Part shown: positions 33,816-45,026 of the stretch, in pieces
Layout of the letters: each line of letters begins with the position of its first letter
Numbering within the stretch: the first letter of the stretch is position 1
From: Piliocolobus tephrosceles
Lineage: Eukaryota; Chordata; Mammalia; Primates; Cercopithecidae
NCBI RefSeq assembly: GCF_002776525.5
Contig: NC_045453.1
Coordinates: 34,221,333 to 34,285,332 of the forward strand
DNA length: 64,000 bases
Direction of reading: 5' to 3'
Translations under genes and position numbers: made by a program
Notes under the pieces: model-generated
What the model was told of the DNA's origin: nothing
The model's input: only the letters and a program-made list of their open reading frames with translations
Database searches by the model: none

Positions 33816-34925
33816 CTCCTGCCTGGTTTCCTGGATGCTCCGAGATAGAATGTGGAACTTCTCCAGCCCCATCTTCCGCCGGGCTCTGGAATGTCCCTCA
33901 GTGCGATTCCACCACAGGCAGCTCCCTCACCACGGGGCTTCGCCTCCTGCTCTGCATTGCACTGGCAGAGGGACAGCACAGGACTTAACTCTGCAGCCAG
34001 GCCCTAGGGCCATGGGCCGGAGGGGATGCTGGCCACCTCTCTCACCCTAGAAGCTGCTGCAGGTGTCCGCCCTGGGGACTGGGCAAAACAGGGACTGGCC
34101 CACAGACCCACCGGCTCCACCCTAACCGGAGCAATCCATTCCTGTTCCTCTCCCTCCTCCCTCCTCTGTCCCCTCTGCTGATGCCGTGGTCCCTGAGCAG
34201 TCACGGGGCCAATGTCTGTGACACACGGAGCCCCCGTCGGACACTATATGAGCTCATGGGCATCACCTCTGACTCCTTCCTCATCACTAGAGGCCGTTAC
34301 GGCTTCCATTTTATAGACTGGGAGGCGGAGCCCCAGAGGCCGAGCCGGACGTCCATGTCAGGGAGTCTAATGGCAGGTTCTCACTACCCTGGAAACTACA
34401 TCTGCATCAGATCTGCCCCCATGAGTCATAGCCTCACAGAAAACAGTTTACAAGGTCATTTGGCAGAAAGCTCAGTGGCTAAGCTATTTTAAAGCAAAGT
34501 ATCAGACCCTCAGAGAGGCCGGATTGATTGTAATAGCACAGGGCCACAGAACCGGCTCAGGATGAAATGTCAAACCGCGGCCCGAGAGCGGCACTAAAAA
34601 TAACCGGGCGCTGTTCCCAGGTCAGCGAGCGTGGGTTCAGCGATCACACTCGACTCACTGTCCACACAGCCCCTACTCCCCAGTCCCTGGCTCCTCGTCC
34701 TGGCGAGGAGCCGCAAGCACCCTCAGCCTGTCAACCTTTCAACTCCTCCAGCGAGTCCTGTGTTTGTAACATGGGGTGTTTTCAATGTGTTGAGATGTCA
34801 TACACGCCCTGAAAAATGCAGGAATGATTAGTGGCCAGCCAGACAGCTCTGCACAGACTGCAGAGCCCAGTGCAGAGCCCAGTGTGGCCAACACCGTCTT
34901 GAGTCACACTCCATCTGCCCTCCCA
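33816..34925. other. Mostly unique sequence, no gene seen
   Basis: A weak antisense MIR-like motif (cattttatagactgggaggc) lies at about 34308. A 12-base doublet, 'gcagagcccagt' twice, lies at 34859-34885. No coding signal is visible. Confidence 0.45.
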
Positions 34926-35044
34926 GAAAGCCCCCCCAAGCCCCTTGCAGCCACCATCCCTTTACCAAAGGGTAACCAGATTCCTGTATCCAACTTTCTA
35001 GATATTGCCTGACTTTGAACTTCAGGTAAATGGAATCCCTTTTT
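34926..35044 (-). mobile_element. L1M fragment, antisense (split by AluJ)
   Basis: The segment 'aagccccttgcagccaccat' and 'tgaacttcaggtaaatggaa' with 'tccct' resembles the antisense L1M 3' region ('cctggcaaccaccat... tataagtggaatca'). It resumes at 35336-35375 with 'ggacttttgtgtctggctgc'. Confidence 0.65.
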
Positions 35045-35335
35045 GATTTTACAAGTGAGATCTCACTCTGTTGCCCAGGATGGAAGGCAGTGGCGCAGTC
35101 ACAGCCCACTGCAGCCTCCAACTCCTGGGCTCAAGTGATCCTCCCACCTCATGTGGGGCTGTGTAGCTAGGGCCATAGGTGCACAGCACGTTGCACAGCT
35201 AATTTTTTTACTTTTTGTAGAGACAAGGTCTCACCATGTTTCCCAGACCGGTCTCAAGCTCCTGGCTTCAAGCGATCCTTCCACCTTGGCCTCCCAGGGT
35301 GCTGGAATTACAGGTGTGAGCCACCGTGCCTGGCC
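35045..35335 (-). mobile_element. AluJ SINE, antisense
   Basis: It starts 'acaagtgagatctcactctg' without a strong T-run and ends 'gccaccgtgcctggcc'. A 'gggctgtgtagctaggg' section replaces part of the usual right-arm sequence. The old, diverged J-type positions fit insertion into L1M before most other Alus here. Confidence 0.9.
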
Positions 35336-35378
35336 TGTGGACTTTTGTGTCTGGCTGCTTTTAAGAGTCAGACTTGTT
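35336..35378 (-). mobile_element. L1M fragment, continuation
   Basis: The segment 'tgtggacttttgtgtctggc' plus 'tgcttttaagag' matches the antisense L1M 'tggtcttttgtgtctggctt' motif and directly continues the piece on the other side of the AluJ. Confidence 0.6.
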
Positions 35379-36026
35379 TGTAGTCCCCCCAGTGGAGGAT
35401 GAATTCGAGCACAATTCCTACCTTCTTTACTCCTGACCTTGGAACTTGGTGGGTGGCTGAGCCCCTTGAGCTGCAAAGTGAAGAGAATGATAGCAGTATC
35501 CCTGTGGAACCATGGGGGGAATGAACAAGGAAGGACGTGGGACATTTATTCAGGACAGGAACGGCACACTCAGGGTCACCATTTGTCTTATTCTTGTCAG
35601 CTATTACATGTCTCATTTTATGGTTTTCATCCTGAAATACGTGGTCAGTCCAGGGTTTTTCATTTTAGCTGAGTTACCTTTTATTTATTCTCAGTTCTGT
35701 CCCATGCAGATGCCTCACAAAACCCATATACCCCTCAGGGCCCCTCCCCCAGATGCACAGACACAGCCAGAACAGCTTCTGGGGCTGATTGCCCCTGGAT
35801 GGGCCTCTCTGTGTGGGTTTGGGGGAGGAGCTGCCTGCCTCCCCGCGGGGGGAGGATGCCTCAGCCCAGGTTACCTGATCCCTTCTCAGGCGCTATTTTC
35901 CCCATGCAGATAAGGCCCTCAGTTTTCCAAAGAACTTGCAAGAAATCATGATGCTACTGCAAGGGTTTAGTGCTCATTCTTCACTCACTGTGTCTGGGAT
36001 ACTAGGTGGGTGTTTATTCCACCACC
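35379..36026. other. Unique-looking sequence, no gene seen
   Basis: No named repeat. One 133-codon frame (35512-35913) has no recognisable domain. Confidence 0.5.
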
Positions 36027-36225
36027 ATCCCTCTATCAAATGCCACTAGCTCCTAGGCCAGGAAGCCCGTGCCTCTCCACAGGCTGACTGCATGCTGGTG
36101 GCCTAATTCCCACTGTAAAGTGGAGGACTCCAGGCACAGAGATGGGCTCGTAACCACCANNNNNNNNNNCTGTAAAGTGGAGGACTCCAGGCACAGAGAT
36201 GGGCTCGTAACCACCACTTCCCTAT
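36027..36225 (+). repeat. Local segment duplication, copy A, containing assembly gap 3
   Basis: The segment from 'atcaaatgccactagctcct' to 'ctcgtaaccaccacttccc' is a diverged copy of 37700-37840 in the same orientation. It carries gap 3: Ns at 36160-36169, with 47 identical bases before (36113-36159) and after (36170-36216). The internal duplication is an assembly artefact, whereas the match to copy B is real. Part of it resembles antisense MIR ('aagtggaggactccaggcac'). Confidence 0.85.
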
Positions 36226-36304
36226 GATAAGTCTGTGCCACCTAAAGGAAAAGTACCTTATCAGATAGGCTGGAATTTGGCCAAATTTTCTATTATGATG
36301 AGGC

Positions 36305-36997
36305 TGTCCATCATGCATCCATCATCCACTCATCCATCATCCATTATCCACCCATCATCCATCCATCAATCCATCCATCCATCGCTTCATCATCCATCAT
36401 CCATCACCCATGCATCCATCCATCATCCGTCATCTACCCATCATCCATCCATCATCCGTCATCCACCCATCCATCCATCATTGATTCATCATCCATCTGT
36501 CCATCAATCATCCATCTATCATCCATCCATCTATCCATCATTCATCCATCATCCTTCTATTTGTCATCTCTCCATCCATCCATTTATCATCCATCCATCA
36601 TCATCCACTCATCCACCCATCATTCATTCACCTACCCATTTATCCATCCATCCATCCATCCTTCCATCCATCATCCTTTATTCATCCTTCATCCACCTAT
36701 CATCTGTCATTCATTCATCCATCCATTCATCCATCCACCCATCATCCATTCATCCATCATTCATTCATCCATTCATCCATCCACCCATTATCCATTCATT
36801 CATTTATCATTCATTCATCAATCCACCCATTCATCCATCATTCATTCATCCACCCATCATCCATTCATCCATCATTCATTCATCTATCCATCCATTATTT
36901 ATTCATCCTTCATCCATCCATCATCCATCTAACCATTATCCATCATTCATCCATCATCCATCTATCCATCCATCCATCCATTCATTCTTCCATCATC
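36305..36997 (+). repeat. (CCAT)n / (ATCC)n array, about 690 bp
   Basis: An imperfect tetranucleotide array is built from CCAT units with frequent 'catcatccatccatc', 'cattcatc' and 'cacccatc' variants. Unit insertions of three bases (CAT) break the period. A 289-codon plus-strand frame (36235-37104) reads as an H/P/S/I repeat. It is a by-product of the repeat and not evidence of a gene. Confidence 0.95.
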
Positions 36998-37694
36998 CGT
37001 GCATTCCCAGAATGCACACTCATGAAGCCCTATCCACAACCCCCAAATGGGCTTTCAGTAAGTGGCTGAGTATGACCATCACCCTTCCAGTGACCAAAGC
37101 CTAGAAGCCAGGTGCTTTAATGGAAGTTTCCACCACAAAATTCTGGACTCTTGGCATCCCAGTCACAGTCCACAAGGAAGAAGAGCTTAAAAAGCTTAAT
37201 AATATGTGGTACCTTCATAGGATGATGTGTGCCTCTGTCTTTGAAAACTGACTTCAATCACTCTTTTAACACTTAATGACTTCTTAGAAAATGTGATGTC
37301 TCCATTCTAGACATGAAGCAGTCCTTTTCCAGCACTGTGTTTCTAGCCTCCGGGCTTTGGTTTCATCCCCCTGGATTCCAGTCTAGAGGCGGCTGCACAT
37401 GCAGGTGCCAGCAGGAGGTCCTCTGATCATTCTATGCAAAAGCCTTTTTGACCAAAGAAGCTGTATTTGTTGTCCTTCCATCATCCTTAACTCCTTAAAC
37501 CTCACGGTCCCTTTTTTATGAAGGCATTGTGATGTGACGGGTCTGTGCTCAGGCTCTCCAAAGAGGCTCTCTGGGGTCCCAACTCCGAGGAGGGCTCGTA
37601 GCACTGGCCAGGCAGTGCTGCCTCTCAGGCTGCTGCACCAGCATCACAGGGCAATTACCCTGCACTGGGCTCCAGATGGGTGTCTGTTCTTTCA
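36998..37694. other. Unique-looking sequence, no gene seen
   Basis: The sequence between the CCAT array and copy B of the duplication shows no gene or repeat. Confidence 0.5.
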
Positions 37695-37842
37695 TTGTTC
37701 CTTAATCAAATGGCACTAGTTCCTAGGCGCAGGAAGCTAGTGCGTCTTTACAGGCAGACTGCATGGTGGTGTTATAATCCCCAATACAAAGTGGAGGAAT
37801 CTGAGGTGCAGAGATAGGCTCTTAACCTCCACTTCCTCAGGG
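37695..37842 (+). repeat. Local segment duplication, copy B
   Basis: It starts 'ttaatcaaatggcactagtt', continues 'gcgtctttacaggcagactg' and ends 'ctcttaacctccacttcct'. It aligns along its length with copy A at 36027-36225 (after removing the gap artefact) at roughly 75-80 per cent identity by eye. It belongs to no repeat family that I recognise. Confidence 0.82.
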
Positions 37843-38164
37843 CCCTGCCCGCTATCTAGAAGGACCTCGTCATGCCCACCTGAGATGTGACTGTCTAGCA
37901 TTAGTGGTGCCTGCTGCCTCTGCCCACCAACTGCTGGGCCACATTGGCCCTGTTCCCTAAAAGGCTCAGATCCATTGTATGAAATTCCCCAAGACCCTGC
38001 TGATACAGAGACCTGAATGTCCGTTTCTAGGCTATTGACTATCCATTGATCTGCCTGCGTGTTTCTGCCGAGCATCTTTTTTGGGAATTATTCTGCCCAA
38101 TGCTGGTGAGTGGGCGTCACCAGCAGAAATGCCCATGTCCATGGAGACACCAACTCAGCCCATC

Positions 38165-38280
38165 TGGTCTGTCTTCCAGTCTCCAAGAGGGGGTGATAGT
38201 AGTACCTGCATCTGAGATTGTTGCCAGGAGGCCGCCTGCGTGGGACTGTCTGCAGAACCCAGCACAGGGTGACTACCTGG
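38165..38280 (+). mobile_element. MIR fragment
   Basis: The segment 'gggggtgatagtagtacctg' plus 'catctgagattgttgccagg' matches the MIR 3' half ('ggataatagtacctacctcatagggttgttg'). It lies in the same orientation as the fuller MIR that follows. Confidence 0.6.
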
Positions 38281-38304
38281 CTGTGCTGGTGCCGGACCCT
38301 GAGA

Positions 38305-38548
38305 GGCAGTGCTGCCTAGGAACCCGGGCTCTAGAACCACATCCTTGGGTTCAAATGCCACATCCATCCCTTGATAGCTGTGTGACCTCAGGAAAGTCAC
38401 TGAGCCTCTCTGTGCCTCAGTGTCCTCCTCTGTGAGGTAGAGATAACCCCGGTGCCTTCCTGGAGGAGTGGTGTGAGTGTCAAGAGAGCTGTCTGCGTGG
38501 CGTGCTCAGATCAGCGCTTAGCACAGAATGAAGCACTGGCTAAGCAAG
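38305..38548 (+). mobile_element. MIR SINE
   Basis: A well-preserved plus-strand copy contains 'ttgggttcaaatgccacatc', 'agctgtgtgacctcaggaaa', 'cctctctgtgcctcagtgtc', 'gcgcttagcacagaatgaag' and 'cactggctaagc'. It is near full length. Confidence 0.9.
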
Positions 38549-38995
38549 TGAGGGCTTCGGCATTGCTGGTTGTCAGGCTGACCAGGCCCTGCCTTTGGGT
38601 CAGGCACCAGGCTTGGCATTTGGCCCATGGTTTCTGTTTTCATCCTCTGAGCAGCTCAGTGATGGTGATGCGGGTCTTTTACTCCTTCCGAGCATCGCGA
38701 GGGGAGCTGTAAATCAGAGTGCACGCCCAGGCTCCCAGGCCCCAGATCCTGAAGACTTAACAATACCCCTGTACTGCTTGTTAGAGGCCTTTCACTTGAC
38801 GGAGCTTTCGGTCTTGTTGGGAATACAGGATTATAATCATCCCACTCTGGCAGGAAAGTGAAGGGAGTAATTCAGAGTTCAAACAGGCAACTGCATTTAG
38901 TGGGTAAAGGGAGCAAACCCAGGTCAGTGCAGCTCTGTGGGGGTGCAGCTCCAGGGGCCTTGAAGGGTGAGTAGAATTGAGGTTGTGGTGGGAAC

Positions 38996-39088
38996 ACAGG
39001 AGGATCTCCCAGGCTGCAGGAGAGCCTGCACCCACCTCCTTATTAAGAATTAATTGTGGTCTGTTCTGATTTGAAGATGGCTAGTGTC
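38996..39088 (+). repeat. Inverted repeat, left arm (about 90 bp)
   Basis: Its reverse complement aligns with 39665-39757 at about 80 per cent identity by eye. Shared landmarks in the right-arm sense are 'caaatcagaaca.accaca', 'attaatt..taataagg.gg' and 'ctgcagcctgg.agatcctcc'. The arms are separated by about 575 bases. The family is unknown. They may be terminal repeats of an old DNA transposon or two oppositely placed copies of one short repeat. Confidence 0.85.
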
Positions 39089-39549
39089 TTTTGCAATCAT
39101 CCCATTAGAGAGGACTTCTGCTTCCCTCTCTGCCAACCCTGAAGCATTTGTGGCCGTGACTGATTTCCAGCACGTATGGACGGCTGCGTATTTCTGCGAG
39201 TCCCGCTGCTGCTGAGCTCCTGCCAGACAGGCCCATCGGGAGCAGGTGTGTGCTCATGGCCTCCTCCAGCAGTGACAGGAATGGCCTCTGAGAGGAGGGG
39301 CAGCTGGACAGCAAAACCAGGCACTGTTTTCCAAAGCTCCACCAAAGGCATCGCTTGGGGAGTTTGTTTTAAAAGGAGGAGAGCGAGTTTGTGGGGATTG
39401 TAAGGAGATGGGAGGCAGCCTCAGCTCTGTCTCTCCTTTCCTGGAAGGTTTACAAGTTGAGCTTCAGCTCCATGAGCAAGCAGCCGTGAGAACCGTGGGA
39501 GGGCACACCGCAGACTTCGCTCACTCACTCTCCAGGGGGGCGCTGAGAA
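39089..39549. other. Sequence between the inverted-repeat arms
   Basis: GC-rich sequence has frames of up to 84 codons, none with transposase-like or other recognisable features. Confidence 0.5.
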
Positions 39550-39662
39550 AACCAGTAGTGCCCCCACTTTACAGAGGAGAGGCTGACGTGCAGAAACCTG
39601 AATTCAACAAGGTCAAGGAGTCACTGGGATTTGAACCCAGGATCTCTGGTTCATGAGCCTGG
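39550..39662 (-). mobile_element. MIR SINE, antisense
   Basis: The segment 'cccactttacagaggagagg', then 'caaggtcaaggagtcactgg' and 'gatttgaacccaggatctct' follows the order of antisense MIR. It ends just before the right arm of the inverted repeat. Confidence 0.78.
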
Positions 39663-39664
39663 CT

Positions 39665-39757
39665 GAAACGAGCCCATTTTCAAATCAGAACAAACCACAA
39701 TTAATTTGTAATAAGGGGGTGGATGCGGGCCCCTCTGCAGCCTGGAAGAGCCTCCAG
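39665..39757 (-). repeat. Inverted repeat, right arm (about 90 bp)
   Basis: Partner of 38996-39088, in opposite orientation. It contains 'tcaaatcagaacaaaccaca', 'attaatttgtaataaggg' and 'tctgcagcctggaag'. A 20-base motif 'ctctggttcatgagcc' occurs just before (39643) and just after (39758) this arm. Confidence 0.85.
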
Positions 39758-42629
39758 AACCTCTGGTTCATGAGCCCAGCTGTCTGTATCTCTCTGACCC
39801 AGGTTTTGTGATCGGACCCCACTGTGTTCGCGCCAGGCAGTACAATGGCCGACTGCGCTGGTTTTAGTAGCATATCCTCTGAGAGGTCCGCAGGCGTTGC
39901 GGGCTGCCTTGCCGTGACTCATGGAGTTTATCTTCCTGCCACAAGTGAGCACAGATCTTGGTGTCACTGGTTTAAGGTCTGCTTATTAGTTCCCATCCAT
40001 TTGCCAAGAGAGCGTGAGATCATTTGTAGGTGGTGAGAGTGAGGCTGCGTCCTGCCTGTGGGGGCTCTGGGAGATTCGCAGGCCTTCTCCCGAATTCCCG
40101 CCTGGCCTCCCCCATGACACTGGCATGGGCTTCTGCTTCAGCTTGGCAGCTCCCTGCGTGTCCACCGCCATCCTCTGGGTCCTCAGGGGCCTCCAGCCAA
40201 GCCTCGCTGTGCTGCCCCCTCACCCCCAGCTTAGCCCCCGACCCAGTGAGCACGTGGGCAGAGTGGAGAGGCCAGATCAGGAACCCCCCAAGACAGTGGA
40301 GGGGGTGGGGAGGGATGCCAGACCTCAGGGGATGGGGCCAGATTTCCTCCCAAACCCCTCCAAGCCGCTGAAAATGGATGTGTGAGGAATAGCCACTCGT
40401 GAACCCGGTAACCATGTGTGAGGTGCTGCACCGTCCCTGATACCAACTGTCACATTCGTTAAAGTTTAATTTGATCTTTTTCAATATCACATTAAAATGT
40501 TTCCATCTTGGAATGGAATGGTTATGGTTAACATAAATCTGCCATGTACACAGAGACTTCATTTATATTAGCTTTTATTTAACTTAGTAAAAAGTAATTT
40601 GTTTTTATTAATTGATTCATTTTCCCCCCAGCCAGGCAAGCGGCCCGACTCGGAACTGCACACGCAGCGCAGCCTGGGTGGGAGCCAGTGCTGCCCTCGT
40701 TCACCTGGCTGCGGGCTGTTGTCTTCCGCGGAAATTTTAATTGACGGCCCAGTGCCGGTGTGGCCTTATTATCTGCTCCTCTCTCCCTTCAGTTCTTTGT
40801 TTTTTAAGTTATCCTAGCCAGTTGATTAGTGTAACACTTACTACTGTGTGAGCTGGAGCCCTCTGCAGTGTTCTGCTTTACATGGAGTGCAGGGAAAGCA
40901 CAAAGATGCATCTGGCAGTGCCCTGGCATCAGGACGTGGCCTGCAGACCAGTGGGTGGCTCCATCAGCCACTGGCCTCCAGGAGCTGAGGAAGGAGCAGG
41001 AGGGCGGGTGCCAGGGAAGGCAGCCCACACCAGGTGACAGGCAACATGGATCCCGCTGCCCAGAGCTGGCCAGCACTGTCCGTTCACTGCCCAGCCTCCG
41101 TCCCTCTCCCTGGCCACAAAGGTGGGAAGGCGGCTCTGTGCCAGAACTGTGTTTCAGTTTCCTCATTGCTGCTGGAGCTTTCTCACCATCAGGAGGTCCC
41201 ATCTCAGGTCACGGCCTGCTGATCCCAGACGACTCCGTCTTTGGGTGGAGCTGTGGCACTGCTGGCGGGCCCGCACCAGTCTCGGCTGTCTTGTCAGGTG
41301 CCCGTGCGTGTGCCACGTGTGATGATTGTGTGGCATGGGGTGCTCCTTGCACACACAGACACACCCTTCCAGCATTCCTGGACAACACAGAGAAGGCATT
41401 TGCCTCCGTCATTCCCTGCCACATGCTCTTCCAAAACCTTCCTTGGAGGCCTCTTGTCAATCTTCCTCCCTCGGGCAGCCTCCACTCAGCAGCCCAACTT
41501 TTTACTAAGGTTCATTCTGTAAACACCAGGGCAGATGGCAGCTGTCGTGCAGAGCATGCAACAGAAAATGGGCCCGGGACTTCTTCCCAGCTACTTCCCT
41601 GGGGGACAGATGGCCACAGCAGGGTCAGGAGGGCACCGCATGTTTCTGCCACCCATTTAGGGAAGAGACACAACCTGTCTGCTTCCCCGATCATCAGTGT
41701 GGATAACTTTGTGTTCGTTATTCAGTAAATAATGAGCTCTTTTCATTGCTGGGGAGACCTCTACCCTCTCCAGGTGGAGTTGTAATGCCAAGTTTTTCTT
41801 TACCAAAAAAGTCAGATTAAAAATGGCTAAACAGTTTCTAATGACTGTAGCTTAGAACTTTTTGATGGACAGACCTGCCACTTTGCTTGGATGATGTTAC
41901 ATAAAGAAGCAGGATAGCTGATGAATTCACCTATATCTACCCATCGAAAGACCCAGAAGCACTTCTGGCGTGACTTTGGAGACGGGCTGCTTCTAGTGAT
42001 CAGTGTTCCGCACGTTGCTAAACACTTCGCCGTCTTACAGAGCAGTAATGTGTGTGTAAGTGATGTGTGAATGCTGGCACTTTACACAGAGGCAGGGCCT
42101 GGTACTCCTCACCCGTGCAAATATCGCACAGTTATCATTGGGACACATTGTTTTCCGTGGTTTCAGCGATGACACTTTATATGTCTGTAGTCCTTTAAAC
42201 TCTTTTCAAAGCTTTTTTAATATCCGTATGTCCTTTAATCCAACTAATTGAACTTGAACAGAGAAAAACATTGATAAATTAATTAAATCTACTCCTTTTA
42301 TAGGGGCCGGCAGGTTGAAAGTCACGGCTGTGTCACAGTTGGTTTGTGAGTGGCTACTACACATGTGACAATAAGGGGGAGATACAAAAAACACCATGTA
42401 CACCCCTCTCTGCTTCCGATGACTTCAATGAAAAAAAGTGTGGAAACAGCTTTGTACTTTAATAGTATGAAATACTGAAGGGGAAGCCCTTGCTAATTGT
42501 TTTCTCTTTTTCTGACCCTCCCTCCACCACTACCCAAAAAAAGTATGTCTGAAAGTTTCATAATAGGATGTTTTTATAAGAACAAATGGTGATAACAGAT
42601 CTTTGCTGATGAGATTCAAAGATGTAAGT
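39758..42629. other. Unique-looking sequence with one long open frame
   Basis: About 2.9 kb has no named repeat. The plus-strand frame 40868-41728 (286 codons) is the longest in the window that is not repeat-driven. Its product is of mixed composition with no recognised domain, no signal peptide at the first Met and no long hydrophobic segment. No promoter, splice sites or poly-A signal can be tied to it. The 41.7-42.5 kb part is AT-rich. Confidence 0.45.
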
Positions 42630-42842
42630 GAGAGTTTCTCAGCCCCAGCATGGCGGCCGCTGGGGGCCGGCAGGTTCTCCTGCTGTGGCCACCCTGAGCC
42701 TGTGGGCTGCATCCCTGGCCCCCTCCCCTGGGTGCCAGTGTCCTCCCCACCCCACCTGCCCAGGTGTGACAACCAAAAGTGTCTCCGGACGTACCCCAAT
42801 GACCTTGGTCAGGGTGAATTGTCCCAGGTTGAAAACTGCTGA
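42630..42842 (-). mobile_element. MER20 (hAT-Charlie) element, antisense
   Basis: It starts 'gagtttctcagccccagcat' and continues 'gggctgcatccctggccccc', 'gggtgccagtgtcctcccca' and 'tgtgacaaccaaaagtgtct' with 'ccggacgtacccc'. It ends 'ttgaaaactgctg'. It is nearly full length (about 213 of 219 bp) and in reverse orientation. MER20 copies are known to act as progesterone-responsive enhancers in endometrial stroma at some loci. Nothing in this sequence shows such a role. Confidence 0.88.
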
Positions 42843-44308
42843 AATGGTGGCATCCGTGCAAAGCGTTTGCTGGAGTCTGCAGAGCAGGCCTCCCATGCGG
42901 GACGCAGCTCAGCAAAAACCACAGAGTACAGGCTTCCCTGTGGGCCTGAGCCAGGAATCGGGCACAGCCCCGGCCAAAATCAACCCACCCTGGGGCCCCA
43001 GTGGCGTCCCTTCGTCTGCCCTCCACTGCAGCTCCTAGGCAAGTAACCATCGCTGCCCTGGTTCAGGCAGAAATTCCCTTTTCAGAAACTCACAACATCT
43101 GAGGAAGGAATTCAGAGGAGCAACAACAGAGAAAACATCTAGAAATAAATGGCTTCTGGGGTCAGATTCTGAGTCCTGCCCCCCAAAACCTCCTTTAACG
43201 CGGTGCTGCTGCGTGGACCACCCACGGGGAAGCCCTCAGGACTCAGGGGCCCAACTCCCGGCATGAGTGAGGGGAGGCCCAGGAGGGGATGGCTTTCAGT
43301 TATGCCACTTGAATGAGGTGGCTTCTGGGCAGCCAGAGGCCCTGTCCCACGTAAAGCAAAGGCCAAGGGTTCTCCCTTGGTTGCGAGCCTGGGAGGGCAG
43401 GAAGAGCCCTCGGGATGCTGTGGTCCAGAGTGGGGAGCGTCTGGCCACCCACTCATCCCGAGGACATCAGTACACAGGAGCAGTGGAATCGGCATAGACA
43501 CAGCGGTGGAGACGCAGTAGCCCTCGGCCTGCACATTCAGCACCTGCAGCCGGGGAGACGGAGAGCTCTGATCTAAGGATGTGCAGTCAGTTCCACGTGC
43601 ACCTGACAGGCTTACCTTGAAAAGAGGTGTAAGGGCTTCCCCAGCACCGTGGTGTGAAAGGGTTATGGATAGGCACGCCCTCACACACATGTACACGCAC
43701 AAACGCACACACCCGTGCACACACACTCACATACAGAGTTCTTTCCATGCTGACTCCTTGGTAAATCTTGGAGCGTGTGGGCTTATTTAATTTCAGACGG
43801 TGAACAGTGTGAGGAAGCAAAGGGCGAGAGGAGCTTGGGGCTTCTTTCCCTGCAGTGCCCAGCAAGGTCCCTCAGGACCACCTGTAGCTGCTAAGCCTCG
43901 AGAGCTGAGGCTGAGAGCGCCAGCTGGGGAAGGCTCCTGTTTGAAACAAGTGAATGGCACATTCTCCTTGTTTCCCAGAGCCCAGTAGCTGAAGTGTTTG
44001 AAGCAGCCTTCCCCCTGCAGAATAGGGCAAGATTGCCAGGAATAAGCTCCTTGCCTTAAAAGGGCAGAGCTCTGTGGAAGCAGGGCCTGGGCTCAGGGAA
44101 ACCATCCTGGCTGTGCCACTGGCCGGGGCTGCGGGAGCTCCAGGCAGAAGCGGAACCCAGGTGCTGCTGCCATGCAGGGGTGGTGAGGAATGGAAGCTTT
44201 CCACTTGTGAACCGTGGGACTTCCCAGAAGCACAGCAGCGGTGACTCCATCTGTCTCTAAACATTTACCTGGGCTGTCCTGGGGAGTGCCGTTCATTAAA
44301 GCTATGGG

Positions 44309-44309
<1 letters not shown>
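42843..44309. other. Unique-looking sequence, CA-rich patch
   Basis: An irregular CA-rich stretch (acacgcacaaacgcacacac) lies at about 43677-43735. Frames of up to 195 codons on the minus strand (43139-43726) run into this patch and show no domain. No gene is supported. Confidence 0.5.

Positions 44310-44372
<63 letters not shown>
44310..44372 (+). repeat. (CA)31 microsatellite
   Basis: About 31 uninterrupted AC dinucleotides lie between 'gctatggga' and 'ctaaaatccc'. The perfect run length predicts high length polymorphism. Confidence 0.98.
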
Positions 44373-44375
<3 letters not shown>

Positions 44376-44730
44376 AAATCCCAAGCTAGCTGTGGTCCTT
44401 TGGGCTGCTTTGGTTTGTGCTGCTGGGGTTAGAGGAACATTGCTATGGAAAGGCCCTATTTCTACCTGGAATGCTTCCCTGCTGGAGACACAGTCACACT
44501 CAAGTCATTTAAAAATACCCATAGGAGGGCACGTGAAAACCCAGGGAAAGCTGAAGAAGGCCTGGACCTGCAGAAAGCCTGGACACCTGCATTCAGGCGA
44601 TTGCGTCGGCATCGTGTTCCCGCATTTGACTGTGGACTTTGGTCGTGATCCATGTTGTCAGCAGAGGAAGCTGCTTGAGAAATGCTCGGGGCTCTCTGCA
44701 CTAATTTTGCAACTTCTCTGAATAGCAAAC

Positions 44731-45026
44731 TTTTTTTTTTTTTTTTTAGATAGAGTCTCACAATGTCTCCCAGGCTGGAGTGCAGTGCCACAATCTCAGC
44801 TCACTGCAGCCTCAACCTCCTGGACTCAGGTGATCCTCCCACCTCAGTCCCCTGGTAAGCTGGGACTACAGGCACATGCCACCAAGCCCGGCTAATTTTT
44901 GTATTTTGTGTAGAGACGGGGTTTTCCCGTGTTGCCCAGGCTGGTCTCGAATTCCTGAGGTCAAGTGCTGCCCACCTCGGCCTCCCAAAGTGCTGGGATG
45001 ACAGGTGTGAGCCACCACACCTGACC
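44731..45026 (-). mobile_element. AluJ SINE, antisense
   Basis: A 17-T run at 44731 is followed by 'gatagagtctcacaatgtct' and the element ends 'gagccaccacacctgacc'. The reverse complement has 'ggaggttgaggctgcagtga', a J-class feature. Both arms are present. Confidence 0.93.

Noticed and set aside
33591..33988. Frames crossing gap 2 with repeated P/S-rich motifs
   Set aside because: They arise from a minisatellite and ambiguous bases, with no independent support.
36305..36997. CRISPR-like array of repeats and spacers
   Set aside because: There are no constant-length direct repeats with unique spacers, the period is four bases, and the genome is primate.
36235..37104. 289-codon H/P/S-rich plus-strand frame
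   Set aside because: It is generated by the CCAT tetranucleotide array and shifts frame with unit changes. A tandem simple repeat is the full explanation.
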